Shown piece after piece: positions 1 to 8,238 of a stretch of 46,690 nucleotides of DNA. This DNA is from Pseudolabrys sp. GTDB taxonomy: Bacteria; Pseudomonadota; Alphaproteobacteria; Rhizobiales; Xanthobacteraceae. Numbering within the stretch: the first letter of the stretch is position 1; each line of letters opens with the position of its first letter. Made by a program: the position numbers and the translations under genes. The DNA lies in the NCBI GenBank assembly GCA_022841665.1, contig JALHRB010000028.1:1-46690 (forward strand). The letters are read 5' to 3'. The notes beneath the pieces were generated by a model that was given only the letters and a program-made list of their open reading frames with translations, was not told where the DNA came from and searched no databases.

Positions 1-2
1 CG

Positions 3-1184
3 AGGCTCAGCGTGCCGCGCGCCAGCGAGGCCGCGCGCACCGGCGACCATGCGCCGCCGCCGGCGCGGCCGCTCTTGCAGGACGCCGCCATCGTCATCTT
101 CACCTCGGGCTCGACCGGCGAGCCCAAGGGCGTCGTGCTGGGCCACGACCGCTTTGCGCGCAAGCTGATGGAGATCGACAGCGTGCTCGGCTTTTCGCCG
201 GCGACGCGCGCGCTGCCGGTGCTGCAGATCACCTTCGTGTTCGGCATCTGGGTCACGCTGCTGACGCTGCTCAAGGGCGGCCAGACGTTCATGCGGCTGC
301 GCGCCGATCCCTCGACGGTCGCCGACGACATCGCCGCGCACGCCATCACCGACGCCGCCTTCGTGCCGACCATGCTGCGCCGGCTGGTCGCGGCCGGCCG
401 CGCGGCGCTCGCGCCGCAACTGGCGCGCGGCGATCTCAAACGGATTCATACCGGCGGCGAGCCGTTCAGCCCGGCGCTCGGCCAGCGCCTGCGCGAACTG
501 TTTCCGCGCGCCGAGATCATCGACATCTACGGCCTGACCGAAACCGCGAGTTCCGACTTTTTCCTCCGCACCGCGCCGGAGCAGGACTTCGCCGGCGGCA
601 TCGGCCGTATTTCCAAGAGCGAGCGCTTTCGTATTGCCGACGGCGAAGGCCGCGTGCTGCCGGCGGGCGAGGTCGGCGAGCTGCAGATCGCAACGCCCTT
701 CGCCATGAACGGCTATCTCGACCGTCCCGATCTCACGGCGGCCGCCTTTGCCGACGGCTATTTCCGCACCGGCGATCTTGCATTCGTGCGCGCGGACGGG
801 TCGGTCGAACTCGCCGGCCGCGCCAAGGATTTGATCGTCAAAGGCGGCGCCAAGATTTCGCCGCTCGAGCTCGACGGCCTGATCGCGCAGCACCCCGCGG
901 TAGCGGCCGCGCTGACGGTCGGCGTGCCCGACGCCATCGTCGGCGAGCGTATCCACGTCCTCGTGGTGCCGCGCGGCGCCGAGACGGTGGCGGAGGACGA
1001 ACTGCGGCATTGGGTCGCCGAGCGCCTCGAGCGCTACAAGCGGCCGGACGTCTATCACTTCGGCACGGAATTGCCGACCGGGCGGACGGGCAAGGTGGAT
1101 CGCGGCGCGCTGCGCAGCCAGCTTGCCGCGGCGACGCGCGGCGAAGGCGGCGGGGACGCGGGCGAGCGGCTTGGGAATGAATAG
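3..1184 (+). CDS. AMP-dependent acyl-CoA synthetase/ligase, 5'-truncated by window edge
   Basis: C-terminal four fifths of an adenylate-forming enzyme that activates a carboxylic acid as acyl-AMP and passes it to CoA. The frame is open to the first base; a GTG at 12 exists, but the family is about 500 residues and only about 390 are visible, so the true start lies upstream. The AMP-binding loop FTSGSTGEPKG sits about 30 residues in. Further on are the A5-type motif IYGLTETA, the YFRTGD motif with its ribose-binding Asp, and GRAKDLIVKGG of the C-terminal hinge. The catalytic lysine is the K in PTGRTGKVDR near the end. Substrate cannot be read. The gentisate dioxygenase gene 151 bases downstream on the same strand makes an aromatic acid (for example hydroxybenzoate or salicylate) plausible, by inference only. 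Confidence 0.88.
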   Translation, partial: RLSVPRASEAARTGDHAPPPARPLLQDAAIVIFTSGSTGEPKGVVLGHDRFARKLMEIDSVLGFSPATRALPVLQITFVFGIWVTLLTLLKGGQTFMRLRADPSTVADDIAAHAITDAAFVPTMLRRLVAAGRAALAPQLARGDLKRIHTGGEPFSPALGQRLRELFPRAEIIDIYGLTETASSDFFLRTAPEQDFAGGIGRISKSERFRIADGEGRVLPAGEVGELQIATPFAMNGYLDRPDLTAAAFADGYFRTGDLAFVRADGSVELAGRAKDLIVKGGAKISPLELDGLIAQHPAVAAALTVGVPDAIVGERIHVLVVPRGAETVAEDELRHWVAERLERYKRPDVYHFGTELPTGRTGKVDRGALRSQLAAATRGEGGGDAGERLGNE

Positions 1185-1335
1185 CTGCGGCGGCACTCCC
1201 CGGTGGTGGACGGCGGCGCGGTGAACGCCTACCTATTCCCATACCGGCCCTGCGGAATCCGGCATTCCCGCCGGGCCTGCAATCGCGTATAGTGGTTTCA
1301 AATCGAACTATCGCGGCATTTCACGGAGGATACGC

Positions 1336-2400
1336 ATGGCAGTCGCCACGGCTCACGCCGATCCAAAGCACAACATCAAGAATGCGCGGCAGGCCTATTA
1401 CGACAAGATTTCCAAGTACCATCTCGCGCCGCTCTGGGAAGTGCTCAAAGGCCTGGTCACGCCCGAGCCGAAGACGCAGATGATCCCGGCTTTGTGGAAG
1501 TTCCCCGAGGTCGAGAAGCTGATGCTCGAAGCCGGCGACGTCATCACCGCCGAGGAGGCCGAGCGCCGCGTGCTGGTGCTGGAGAACCCGGGCGATCCGG
1601 GCAAGTCCAAGATCACCAATTCGCTGTTCGCCGGCATCCAGCTCATCATGCCGGGCGAGATCGCCGAGGCGCACCAGCACGTCGCCTCCGCCATCCGCTT
1701 CGTGCTCAAGGGCAAGGGCGCCTACACCGCGGTCGAGGGCGAGAAGTCCTCGATGGAGCACGGCGACTTCATCATCACCGCCAACTGGGCGCCGCACGAT
1801 CACGGCAATCCCGGCAAGGAGCCGGTGATGTGGCTGGACGTGCTCGACATGCCGACGGTCAATCACTTCCAGGCGTCGTTCGCCAACCACTTCGACGAGA
1901 AGATGCAGAACGTCAATCACGAGGACGGCGACTCGTTCGAGCGCTACGCCACCGGCGTGCTGCCGGACGGCGCGGCAGCCGACACCTTCATGAAGCGTTC
2001 GCCCGTGATCAACTATCCCTATGCCAAGATGAAGCCGATCCTGGAGCGGTTGAAAAAGACCGGCGACATCGACAAACGTCACGGCGCGCGCGTGCGCTAC
2101 GCCAACCCGGTCAACGGCGGGCCGGTGCTGCCCACGATGGGCGCCAACCTCTCGCTGCTGCCGAAGGGCTTCAAGGGCGAGCCCTACCGCTCGACCGACG
2201 GCACCGTGTTCGCGGTGGCGGAAGGCAAGGGCACGACCGTCATCGACGGCCAGCCGTTTGAATGGGGCGTCAACGACGTTTTCGTGATCCCGCCGTGGAA
2301 GCGCTATCAGCACACCGTCGGCTCCGAAGACGCCGTCCTGTTCTCGATCTCGGACAGACCGGCGCAGGAAGCGCTCGGCATCTGGCGGGAGGGGAACTAG
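1336..2400 (+). CDS. Gentisate 1,2-dioxygenase (bicupin)
   Basis: Ring-cleaving non-haem Fe(II) dioxygenase that opens gentisate to maleylpyruvate (EC 1.13.11.4). The 354-residue length fits the family. The first cupin carries the metal-binding histidines in EAHQHVASAIRF (H113, H115) and a later PHDHG (H154, H156); the second cupin lies around residues 275-340 and is the more degenerate one, as usual in this family. The ATG is preceded by GGAGGA at 1325-1330. It follows an acyl-CoA ligase gene on the same strand and ends at a clear rho-independent terminator (2531-2561). No maleylpyruvate isomerase or fumarylpyruvate hydrolase gene is in view, so the rest of the pathway must be elsewhere. A paralogous bicupin dioxygenase with another hydroxybenzoate substrate is the alternative. 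Confidence 0.85.
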   Translation: MAVATAHADPKHNIKNARQAYYDKISKYHLAPLWEVLKGLVTPEPKTQMIPALWKFPEVEKLMLEAGDVITAEEAERRVLVLENPGDPGKSKITNSLFAGIQLIMPGEIAEAHQHVASAIRFVLKGKGAYTAVEGEKSSMEHGDFIITANWAPHDHGNPGKEPVMWLDVLDMPTVNHFQASFANHFDEKMQNVNHEDGDSFERYATGVLPDGAAADTFMKRSPVINYPYAKMKPILERLKKTGDIDKRHGARVRYANPVNGGPVLPTMGANLSLLPKGFKGEPYRSTDGTVFAVAEGKGTTVIDGQPFEWGVNDVFVIPPWKRYQHTVGSEDAVLFSISDRPAQEALGIWREGN

Positions 2401-2474
2401 CACACCAAGCGCCCCGTCACCTTGAGGAGGCCTTGCGCGGCGCGGCCCTCGAGGGGCGGCGGCCAAGATCTTGC

Positions 2475-2519
2475 CCGTCATCCTTCGAGGCTCGCTAAGC
2501 TCGCACCTCATGATGACGG
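2475..2519. repeat. REP-like imperfect palindrome
   Basis: Arms CCGTCATC (2475-2482) and GATGACGG (2512-2519), with inner CTTCGAGG pairing imperfectly to ACCTCA. The CGTCATCCTTCGAG type is, from memory, a common extragenic palindrome in Bradyrhizobium-like genomes. It lies between the dioxygenase stop and its terminator, so it would be part of the mRNA 3' end. Confidence 0.7.
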
Positions 2520-2530
2520 ATCGACATTTA

Positions 2531-2561
2531 CGGCCCCGCGGTTTGCGGGGCTGTTTTTTTT
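2531..2561 (+). terminator. Rho-independent terminator of the gentisate dioxygenase gene
   Basis: Seven-bp GC stem, GCCCCGC (2533-2539) and GCGGGGC (2545-2551), five-base loop, then TGTTTTTTTT. The T tract is on the + strand, matching the upstream gene. Confidence 0.9.
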
Positions 2562-2663
2562 CCGGAACTTGCCGCCGATCGCACCGCGACCGCCAGGGCA
2601 ACGCTGAACCGATCCATCATTTGGGTGCCGGGAACGGATATGCCGGAGTTCTTTGGCCTTACG

Positions 2664-3320
2664 CTAAGCAACCGACATGCTTTGAGGGCGGGCCACGGTC
2701 GAGATGGAATTGATGTAGAAATCGAGCATCGCCGTGAGCGACGTCGGATCGCGCCGCAGGCGGCTACGCAGGGCCGCGCCTTCCCAGCAGTTCACCAAAA
2801 GGTTGGCCATCGCTTGCACGTCGCACACGGCCGGAACGTCGCCTTTCTGCTGCGCTTCGCTCAGGCACGTCGCCATCCGCTCGGCGATGGAAGATAGGCA
2901 CCAGTCTATCTTGCGCCGGAAGACCTCGCTCACCCCGGACAATTCCTGTCCGAGCCCGCCCATGAGACAGCCGAGATAGCCCTCCTGCCGATACTTTTCC
3001 TGCGTCATTTCGAAAAAGCGCCGGATGCGTGCGAATGGGGGCAGCATCTGATCGAGCAGACACGCATCGAGGCCTGCGTGGACTTCGGTCATGTAGGCAT
3101 CGATCACCTGAAGGGCGAAGTCCTCCTTATCCCTGAAGTGATGGTAGAAGGAGCCCTTCGGCGTGTGGGTCGCGTCCAGCAATGCTTGAATGCCAAGGCT
3201 ATTATAGCCCTGCTCCAAGAGCATGCGCAGGCCGGCATCGATCAGGCGCTGTTTGGTTGCATGTATCAAATCAGCAGACCCAGCATTAGCGAGAACGCGC
3301 GACTGCGGCGCCCGGACCAA
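2664..3320 (-). CDS. TetR/AcrR-family transcriptional repressor
   Basis: 218-residue one-component regulator. The N-terminal helix-turn-helix spans roughly residues 20-65, with LIDAGLRMLLEQGYNSLGIQ followed by the recognition region TPKGSFYHHFRDKEDF. The ligand domain contains GCLMGGLGQELS, resembling the NemR/AcuR branch of the family. The start is a TTG at 3318-3320; a stop lies in frame just upstream, and another TTG at codon 18 is the only alternative before the HTH. No strong ribosome binding site is seen, so translation may be coupled to the cupin gene ending 43 bases upstream on the same strand. The paired TAGACC/GGTCTA palindromes ahead of that cupin gene are the obvious operator, making this an autoregulated cupin-tetR operon. 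Confidence 0.9.
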   Translation of the reverse strand: MVRAPQSRVLANAGSADLIHATKQRLIDAGLRMLLEQGYNSLGIQALLDATHTPKGSFYHHFRDKEDFALQVIDAYMTEVHAGLDACLLDQMLPPFARIRRFFEMTQEKYRQEGYLGCLMGGLGQELSGVSEVFRRKIDWCLSSIAERMATCLSEAQQKGDVPAVCDVQAMANLLVNCWEGAALRSRLRRDPTSLTAMLDFYINSISTVARPQSMSVA

Positions 3321-3363
3321 ATCCGGCCCAGACGCCGCGAGCGAATGGGGAGTTCATTTTCGA

Positions 3364-3756
3364 TCAGGCGTAGCCGTTCACCTTGTCGATCATGTGGTTA
3401 ATCACCCGGGTGTGTTCGTGTTGCGGGCTGAACATGATGATTTCTGCATCGGCATCGACCTTCACATTGTGTCCGGGCGGCCAATAGAACAGGTCGTTCG
3501 CGGCGACGGTTTCCTTGTTTCCGGAGGCGTCGGAGGTGGTGATCCGTCCTCGTAATACAAAGCCCCAATGCGGACACTGGCAGGCATTGCCGTGCAAGCC
3601 TTGGAAGAGCTGAGTTGTGTCGGTGCCAGCGGCGAGGGTGAAGTACTCGCCGCTGATTTTGCCATATCCCGTGATGTCTCCGAACTCGGTACGCTGACGA
3701 ATGACCGCGCCGGGAAGCTCCAGTTTTTTGTCGACCTCGTCCTTGGCAATGCGCAT
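3364..3756 (-). CDS. Small single-domain cupin protein
   Basis: 130-residue protein folding as one cupin barrel: the stretch from CPHWGFVLRGRI through NDLFYWPPGHN has the usual spacing of two cupin motifs, though histidines are sparse (H63 and H95 region). No enzyme family is recognised. The ATG at 3754-3756 has GGAGG (3764-3768, complement) in good position. It is the first gene of a two-gene operon with a TetR repressor, and tandem operators lie 30-60 bases ahead of its start, so it is probably induced by the ligand of that repressor. A detoxification or electrophile-response role is possible by analogy with NemR/AcuR regulons, but that is inference. Confidence 0.8.
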   Translation of the reverse strand: MRIAKDEVDKKLELPGAVIRQRTEFGDITGYGKISGEYFTLAAGTDTTQLFQGLHGNACQCPHWGFVLRGRITTSDASGNKETVAANDLFYWPPGHNVKVDADAEIIMFSPQHEHTRVINHMIDKVNGYA

Positions 3757-3785
3757 GGCCTTTCCTCCGTTGGCTCGCCCCCGTC

Positions 3786-3815
3786 TAGACCATTCAGTCT
3801 AGACCATTCGGTCTA
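3786..3815. promoter_or_regulatory. Two interlocked TetR-type operators
   Basis: TAGACCATTCAGTCTA (3786-3801) and TAGACCATTCGGTCTA (3800-3815) are 16-bp palindromes sharing the two bases TA. The second is an exact TAGACC-N4-GGTCTA dyad; the first has one mismatch (AGTCTA). This matches my memory of the NemR/AcuR operator form. They lie just upstream of the cupin-tetR operon read on the minus strand. Confidence 0.85.
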
Positions 3816-3971
3816 GCGGTCAAGCCGCCACCGTAAACGCCGCTTTGCGGACGCAGGTTGAATCTCAAGCCTCTGAGTTTAAAAGGTTATTTCGGTACTC
3901 AGTCCGCGGCCGAGGTGTGGATTGCGCACTACGCGAGGACTGCAAGTGACCGCTGCCGCCTTACCGACTTT
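3816..3971 (+). other. Intergenic stretch ahead of an orphan + strand terminator
   Basis: No convincing protein gene. It holds a CTGAGT/ACTCAG inverted repeat (3873-3878 and 3897-3902) and ends at a strong terminator oriented for + transcripts, although both flanking genes are on the minus strand. A small RNA is possible; TTGAAT (3858-3863) and TAAAAG (3880-3885) are a weak promoter candidate, but using it would leave the inverted repeat outside the RNA. Confidence 0.3.
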
Positions 3972-5927
3972 TCACGGCCCCGCCACCCGCGGGGCCGTTT
4001 GTTTTGCGGACCTGCTCTGCACGTAGTTGACCGCAAGCAGGGTCACCGCCCCGCCGAGCCCGATCCAGTCGAGCATCCCGGCACCGGGGAAGGCGTGCGG
4101 CGGCAACAGGATCGCTAGCGCCGCGGCGCCGAAAGCGATCCGCAGTGGCGTCGTCAGCACACCGAAGGCGAAGCCGACGATACCGGCGGTGCCGATGAAG
4201 ATGCCGAGGATATTGCGCGTGAGGTCCCACGCGATCGCCGGCCATGTGTCGTTCATCAGCATGCTCGGCTCGGTGACGAACAGGAAGGGGATGAAGAACG
4301 TGCTCCAGCCGACCACCACCGCGGTCCAGCCGGCGTTCCAGCCTGGCACCCGCGCGATGTTAGCCGCCGCATAGGCCGCGATCGCCACCGGCGGCGTGAT
4401 CATCGACAACATGCCGAAATACATCACGTACATGTGCGCCGCCATCGGCGACACGCCGAGCTTGACGATCGAGGGCGCCAGCAGCGAGGCGGTGAGCACG
4501 TAGACGCTCACGGTCGGCATGCCCATGCCGAGGATGATGCTGATGATCGCCGTGAGCAGCAGCAGCACGAACAGGTTCTCGCCGCTGATCGCGATCAGCT
4601 GCAGCGTCAGGCCGAACGAAATGCCCGAGATGTTGAGCGCGCCGACGACCATGCCGGCGGCCGCTCCGATCAGGACGATGTCGAGCGCCGCGCGCCCGGT
4701 GTCGAGGACCGCGCGCAGCATCTGGCGTGGAGTCACGCGCGTGCCGCGGTAGCCGAACACGAGGCTCAGCACGATCAGGATGGCGGTCGAATAGATCGCC
4801 GCGCGCTCGATGGGGATCTGGAAGAATTCCGGCCAGACCAGCGTCGAGATCAGGAAGACGATCGGGATCGGGAAATGCCAGCCGGAGCGGAGCACCTCGC
4901 CGACCGGCGGCATGCTCTCGACCTGCGCCGCGCCGATCTTGTGCTTGGCAGCTTCCAGATCGACGTGGATGAACAACGCCGCGTAGTACAGCAAGGCCGG
5001 GATGGCGGCAGCGATGCACACCGCCCCGTAGGACACCTGCAGAAACTCCGCCATGATGAAGGCGGCGGCGCCCATCACCGGCGGCATCAATTGCCCCCCG
5101 GTCGAGCCGACGGCCTCAATCGCGGCAGCACGCGTGCGCGAGAAGCCGGAGCGCGACATGAGCGGGATCGTAACGATGCCGACCGCGACGACGTTGCTCA
5201 CGGCGGCGCCCGAGATCATCCCGAACAGGCCCGAGCCGAACACCGCGATCTTGGCCGCGCCGCCGCGGAAGCGGCCCATCGACGACATCGCCAGATCGGC
5301 GAAATAGGCGGCGCCGCCGGTGCGGCCGAGGACCTGTCCCATCAGCGTGAACGGCACAACGATCAGCACCGCCACCGCCAGGATCGTGCCGATCATGCCG
5401 TTGGTGTCGAGGCCGAGATAGACCAGCAGCCGCTCCGGCGACACCTCGCGCGTGGCGAAGTCGCCCGGCATGTAGGGACCGATGAACACGTAGGCGGAGA
5501 TGACCAGGATGATGGCGACCAATACGCCGCCGGCCGAGCGCCGCGTCGCCTCCAGCACCAGGAGAATAAGGACGGCGCTGCCGATAATGCCTTCGACCGG
5601 CGCCAACGCAAGCTCCGTGCTCAAGGCCTCGTAGCGCAGCGTTATGTAGCCGCAGATTCCGAGCGAAAGTGCCGCGCCCACCGCGCCGATCCAGCGCAGG
5701 GAGAATTTCGCGCTGACGAACGAAATCGCCAGGCTTAGGCCGAGGCACACCGACAGCAATTGCTCCGTATAGAGCGACAGGCCGAGCAGGCGGCGCGGCA
5801 CGTCGAGCACCCAGCCGACCACGCAAATCAGCAGCAGGGCCTGAAAGATGTCGACCCAGAGTTTGATGGAGCGGGAACCGGCGGAGGATGTCTCCGCCGG
5901 CTCCGGCGTCGCATTCATCTCGCTCAC
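3972..5927 (-). CDS. TRAP transporter fused permease (4TM/12TM, DctQM fusion)
   Basis: 651-residue integral membrane protein with a small N-terminal four-helix DctQ-like part (to about residue 150) fused to a large DctM-like part. Typical DctM features are GLFGMISGAAVSNVVAVGIV and the glycine/proline-rich ILGMGMPTVSVYVLTA segments. TRAP permeases move organic acids across the inner membrane with a sodium or proton gradient and a periplasmic receptor. The fusion form goes with TAXI-type receptors, and indeed the receptor gene is directly upstream, overlapping by four bases (5924-5927, ATGA). Substrate is unknown; the neighbouring gentisate dioxygenase and CoA ligase hint at an aromatic or other organic acid. 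Confidence 0.93.
   Translation of the reverse strand: MSEMNATPEPAETSSAGSRSIKLWVDIFQALLLICVVGWVLDVPRRLLGLSLYTEQLLSVCLGLSLAISFVSAKFSLRWIGAVGAALSLGICGYITLRYEALSTELALAPVEGIIGSAVLILLVLEATRRSAGGVLVAIILVISAYVFIGPYMPGDFATREVSPERLLVYLGLDTNGMIGTILAVAVLIVVPFTLMGQVLGRTGGAAYFADLAMSSMGRFRGGAAKIAVFGSGLFGMISGAAVSNVVAVGIVTIPLMSRSGFSRTRAAAIEAVGSTGGQLMPPVMGAAAFIMAEFLQVSYGAVCIAAAIPALLYYAALFIHVDLEAAKHKIGAAQVESMPPVGEVLRSGWHFPIPIVFLISTLVWPEFFQIPIERAAIYSTAILIVLSLVFGYRGTRVTPRQMLRAVLDTGRAALDIVLIGAAAGMVVGALNISGISFGLTLQLIAISGENLFVLLLLTAIISIILGMGMPTVSVYVLTASLLAPSIVKLGVSPMAAHMYVMYFGMLSMITPPVAIAAYAAANIARVPGWNAGWTAVVVGWSTFFIPFLFVTEPSMLMNDTWPAIAWDLTRNILGIFIGTAGIVGFAFGVLTTPLRIAFGAAALAILLPPHAFPGAGMLDWIGLGGAVTLLAVNYVQSRSAKQTAPRVAGP
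3974..4005 (+). terminator. Strong hairpin with + strand T tract, no gene assigned
   Basis: Ten-bp perfect stem ACGGCCCCGC (3974-3983) and GCGGGGCCGT (3989-3998), five-base loop, then TTTGTTTT. It overlaps the last bases of the TRAP permease gene, which runs the other way; on the minus strand no T run follows the stem, so it does not suit that gene. Confidence 0.75.
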
Positions 5928-6889
5928 TGGGCGGCCTTGGCCTCGATATTGTGGTCCTTGAAGTATTTCAAGGCGCCCGGATGATAGGGAATGTCGTACT
6001 TCTTGTACAAATTCGCCGCGCTGAAATCACGCAGCGCAGGCTGCACCGCCACCAGGTCGGCTTTGTTCTTTTCCAGCGTCTCGATCATCTTGTAGACGAC
6101 CTCGTCTTTCACCTTGGCATTGGTGAAGATCATGTTGTCCCAGGTGTAGACGCCCATCGGCTTCTCGACGCCGACGAAGAACGGGTTCGGCGCGGCCGGC
6201 GAGAGATAGCCCTCCGGCAAGATCTTCTTGGCGGCCGGCATGCCGCTGACGGGGATTTCCAGCGCGCGGATGCCGCCGACGGTGGCGTCAACCTCGCGCA
6301 CCTTGGGCGCGCCGAAGGCGAAGAAGAACATGTCGGAGGCGCCCGAGGCGAAGTCTTCGGCGCCGCGCACCACGTTCGGCACCAGCACCGGCTGCACGTC
6401 TTTCTCGGTCAGGCCGCCGCTTGCGAGAATCGCCTTGATCATCGGGTCGATGGTGCGCATGGCGGAGAAGCCGAGCACGACCTTCTTGCCCTTGAGGTCG
6501 GCGATGGTCTTCATCGGCGTATCCTTGCGCACCCAAAAGGCGCCGCGCAGCGGGTGCAGCGAGCCGATCAGGCGCATGTTCGGGCTGCCAGCCTTGGCGA
6601 GCTCCACCTCGAAGATGTTGGCGATGCCGAGATCGGATTCGCCGCGGGAAACCAGCGGGATGAGTGTCGATTCGCCGCCGGTCGGCTGCACCAGCACGTT
6701 CATGCCGCCCTTTTCCTTGAGGACCTTGGCGATCGCCGAGGCGCTGGTGTGGCTGAGCGTGCCCGGCTGCATGGTGGCGATGCCGTAGGTCTGGGCCGCG
6801 GCCAGGCCCGTGCCGAGGGCGAGCGCCGCAAGGCTGGCGAGGGCGGCCGCCGCCGCCCGGTGAAAATACGTGCGCAGTTTCGTAGGCAT
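5924..6889 (-). CDS. TAXI-family TRAP transporter solute-binding protein
   Basis: 321-residue periplasmic receptor. The first 32 residues are a Sec signal peptide (basic start, Ala/Leu core, cleavage probably after GLAAAQ). The mature part opens with TYGIATMQPGTLSHTSASAI, the TAXI-family form of the first beta-alpha unit, and contains the family-like stretch ADLKGKKVVLGF. It delivers substrate to the fused permease encoded next. GGGGAGGATG lies just before the ATG at 6887-6889. The two genes form a two-gene transport operon starting in the 215-base region shared with the divergent hydrolase gene. Confidence 0.93.
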   Translation of the reverse strand: MPTKLRTYFHRAAAAALASLAALALGTGLAAAQTYGIATMQPGTLSHTSASAIAKVLKEKGGMNVLVQPTGGESTLIPLVSRGESDLGIANIFEVELAKAGSPNMRLIGSLHPLRGAFWVRKDTPMKTIADLKGKKVVLGFSAMRTIDPMIKAILASGGLTEKDVQPVLVPNVVRGAEDFASGASDMFFFAFGAPKVREVDATVGGIRALEIPVSGMPAAKKILPEGYLSPAAPNPFFVGVEKPMGVYTWDNMIFTNAKVKDEVVYKMIETLEKNKADLVAVQPALRDFSAANLYKKYDIPYHPGALKYFKDHNIEAKAAQ

Positions 6890-7104
6890 GGAATCATCCT
6901 CCCCTGGTAAGGGCTCGTCCGGCGCGACGCTGCGGCTTCACGCCCCGCGCCGGCCGGCCGGTGTCCCTGTTATTTTGGGGAATTTTCGCACAGGATGGAA
7001 AGCAAGGCGAGGCTGTGCGTTGTAATTTGCGCCCGTCCGGGGGGCTGCTGCCCACCTGGATTTTATTGGCGGCGCAGGGAATAAAGGGCAGGGGAGGCAT
7101 TCGG

Positions 7105-7893
7105 ATGCAGATGGAAGAACTGACCGCCGGCCACGGCGCGCTGACCGCGGTGCGCACCGGCAAAGGCGGCGACATCGTCGTGCTGCATTCGCTGCTTGCC
7201 GACCGCCATGCCTTCGACCCGGTGCTGCCGGCGCTTGCCGCCCGCCACCGCGTCACGCTGTTCAACCTGCCGGGCTTCCACGGCTCGCAGCCGCCGCTGC
7301 TGGCCCTGATGGACGCCTATGTCGCGGCCATCGAGGACGGCTTCCAGGAATTCGGCATCGCGCGCGACTCCGTGCTGATCGGCAACGGCTTCGGCGGCAC
7401 GGTGGCGCTCGCCTTCGCGCTCGCCCATCCCGAGCGCATCTCCAAGTTGATCGTCAGCGATGCCGCCGCCTGCTTCCCCGAGGAAGGACGCAAGCAGTTC
7501 GCGGGCATGGCTGCGAAAGTGGCGGAAGGCGGGCTCGGCTCCATCGCCGAGATCGCCGCCAAGCGCGTGTTCTCGCCGGCCTATCTCGCCGCCCATCCGG
7601 AGAAGATCGAGGAGCGCAAGAAGGTGCTGCTCGCCATCGACCCGAAGGCGTTCCAGGCCGCCTGCAAGATCCTGCAGGAAACGGATCTGACGCCGCTGCT
7701 GCATCACTTGCGCGTGCGCACTTTGGTGGTGTGCGGCGAATTCGACCAGGCGACGCCGCCGGCGCTCAACAAGCAGATCGCCGACAAGGTCGCCGGCGCG
7801 CGCTACGTCGAGTTGCCCGGCTGCGGCCATTGCCCGCCGCTCGAGCAGCCCGACAAGTTCGTCGCCGCGATCAAGGATTTCGCGGGACTGTAG
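7105..7893 (+). CDS. Alpha/beta-hydrolase-fold protein without nucleophile serine
   Basis: 262 residues, closest in look to 3-oxoadipate enol-lactonase/PcaD-type hydrolases. The ATG at 7105 is preferred over the longer open frame because GGGGAGG (7091-7097) sits eight bases before it. The fold is plain, and the acid (D214 in CGEFDQATPP) and histidine (H242 in GCGHCPPLEQP) are present. The nucleophile elbow, normally G-x-S-x-G, reads IGNGFGGTV (93-98), so residue 95 is Gly. Either the protein is not a serine hydrolase or it uses an unusual mechanism. It is divergent from the TRAP operon and may share its regulation. Confidence 0.85.
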   Translation: MQMEELTAGHGALTAVRTGKGGDIVVLHSLLADRHAFDPVLPALAARHRVTLFNLPGFHGSQPPLLALMDAYVAAIEDGFQEFGIARDSVLIGNGFGGTVALAFALAHPERISKLIVSDAAACFPEEGRKQFAGMAAKVAEGGLGSIAEIAAKRVFSPAYLAAHPEKIEERKKVLLAIDPKAFQAACKILQETDLTPLLHHLRVRTLVVCGEFDQATPPALNKQIADKVAGARYVELPGCGHCPPLEQPDKFVAAIKDFAGL

Positions 7894-8238
7894 CCCATTC
7901 GGCTGTGCTTCCGGACCGCACCGGAGGCGCGAACTCGGAATCCACGGACACGCACGCGCAGCTGGCTTGTTGAACGAATTGTCTATGACCAACTAACTCG
8001 CCGTAATATCATGGCTGACAGGCTCGATTGAGCCCGCATCGGCTGAGCGGCACGGACCAAGCCGATCGGCGAATTAGCGCGTTCTTGATGAAACCTCTTC
8101 TGGCTAATATTCAAAACCGTCCTTCATTGGGGGCGCATGAGACGGTGAGTTCATTGTCGCCGATACCGCAACCTAGACTATTTTATCCGGGCCCCTGGGA
8201 AGACGAAGCCCTAACCTGAATCCGACTGGTGATTGCAC
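7894..8238. other. Intergenic region without a supported gene
   Basis: 345 bases in which base composition falls from GC-rich to markedly AT-richer. A 63-codon open frame (8028-8219) has no ribosome binding site or recognisable features. No tRNA-like, integrase or terminator structure was found. It probably holds the promoter of the membrane protein gene that follows and one edge of an acquired segment. Confidence 0.5.

Noticed and set aside
1321-2601. 426-codon minus-strand frame opposite the dioxygenase gene
   Set aside because: Runs through the terminator and repeat and has no domain; the + strand gene is a clear bicupin.
3858-4118. 86-codon + strand frame across the orphan terminator
   Set aside because: It would translate through a strong terminator hairpin and the 3' end of the TRAP permease gene; no start signal.
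4434-5738. 434-codon + strand open frame in the TRAP permease region
   Set aside because: Composition DRD/HRR-type typical of antisense to hydrophobic genes; no ribosome binding site.
8028-8219. 63-codon open frame upstream of the GT-C-like gene
   Set aside because: No ribosome binding site, no recognisable features, expected by chance.
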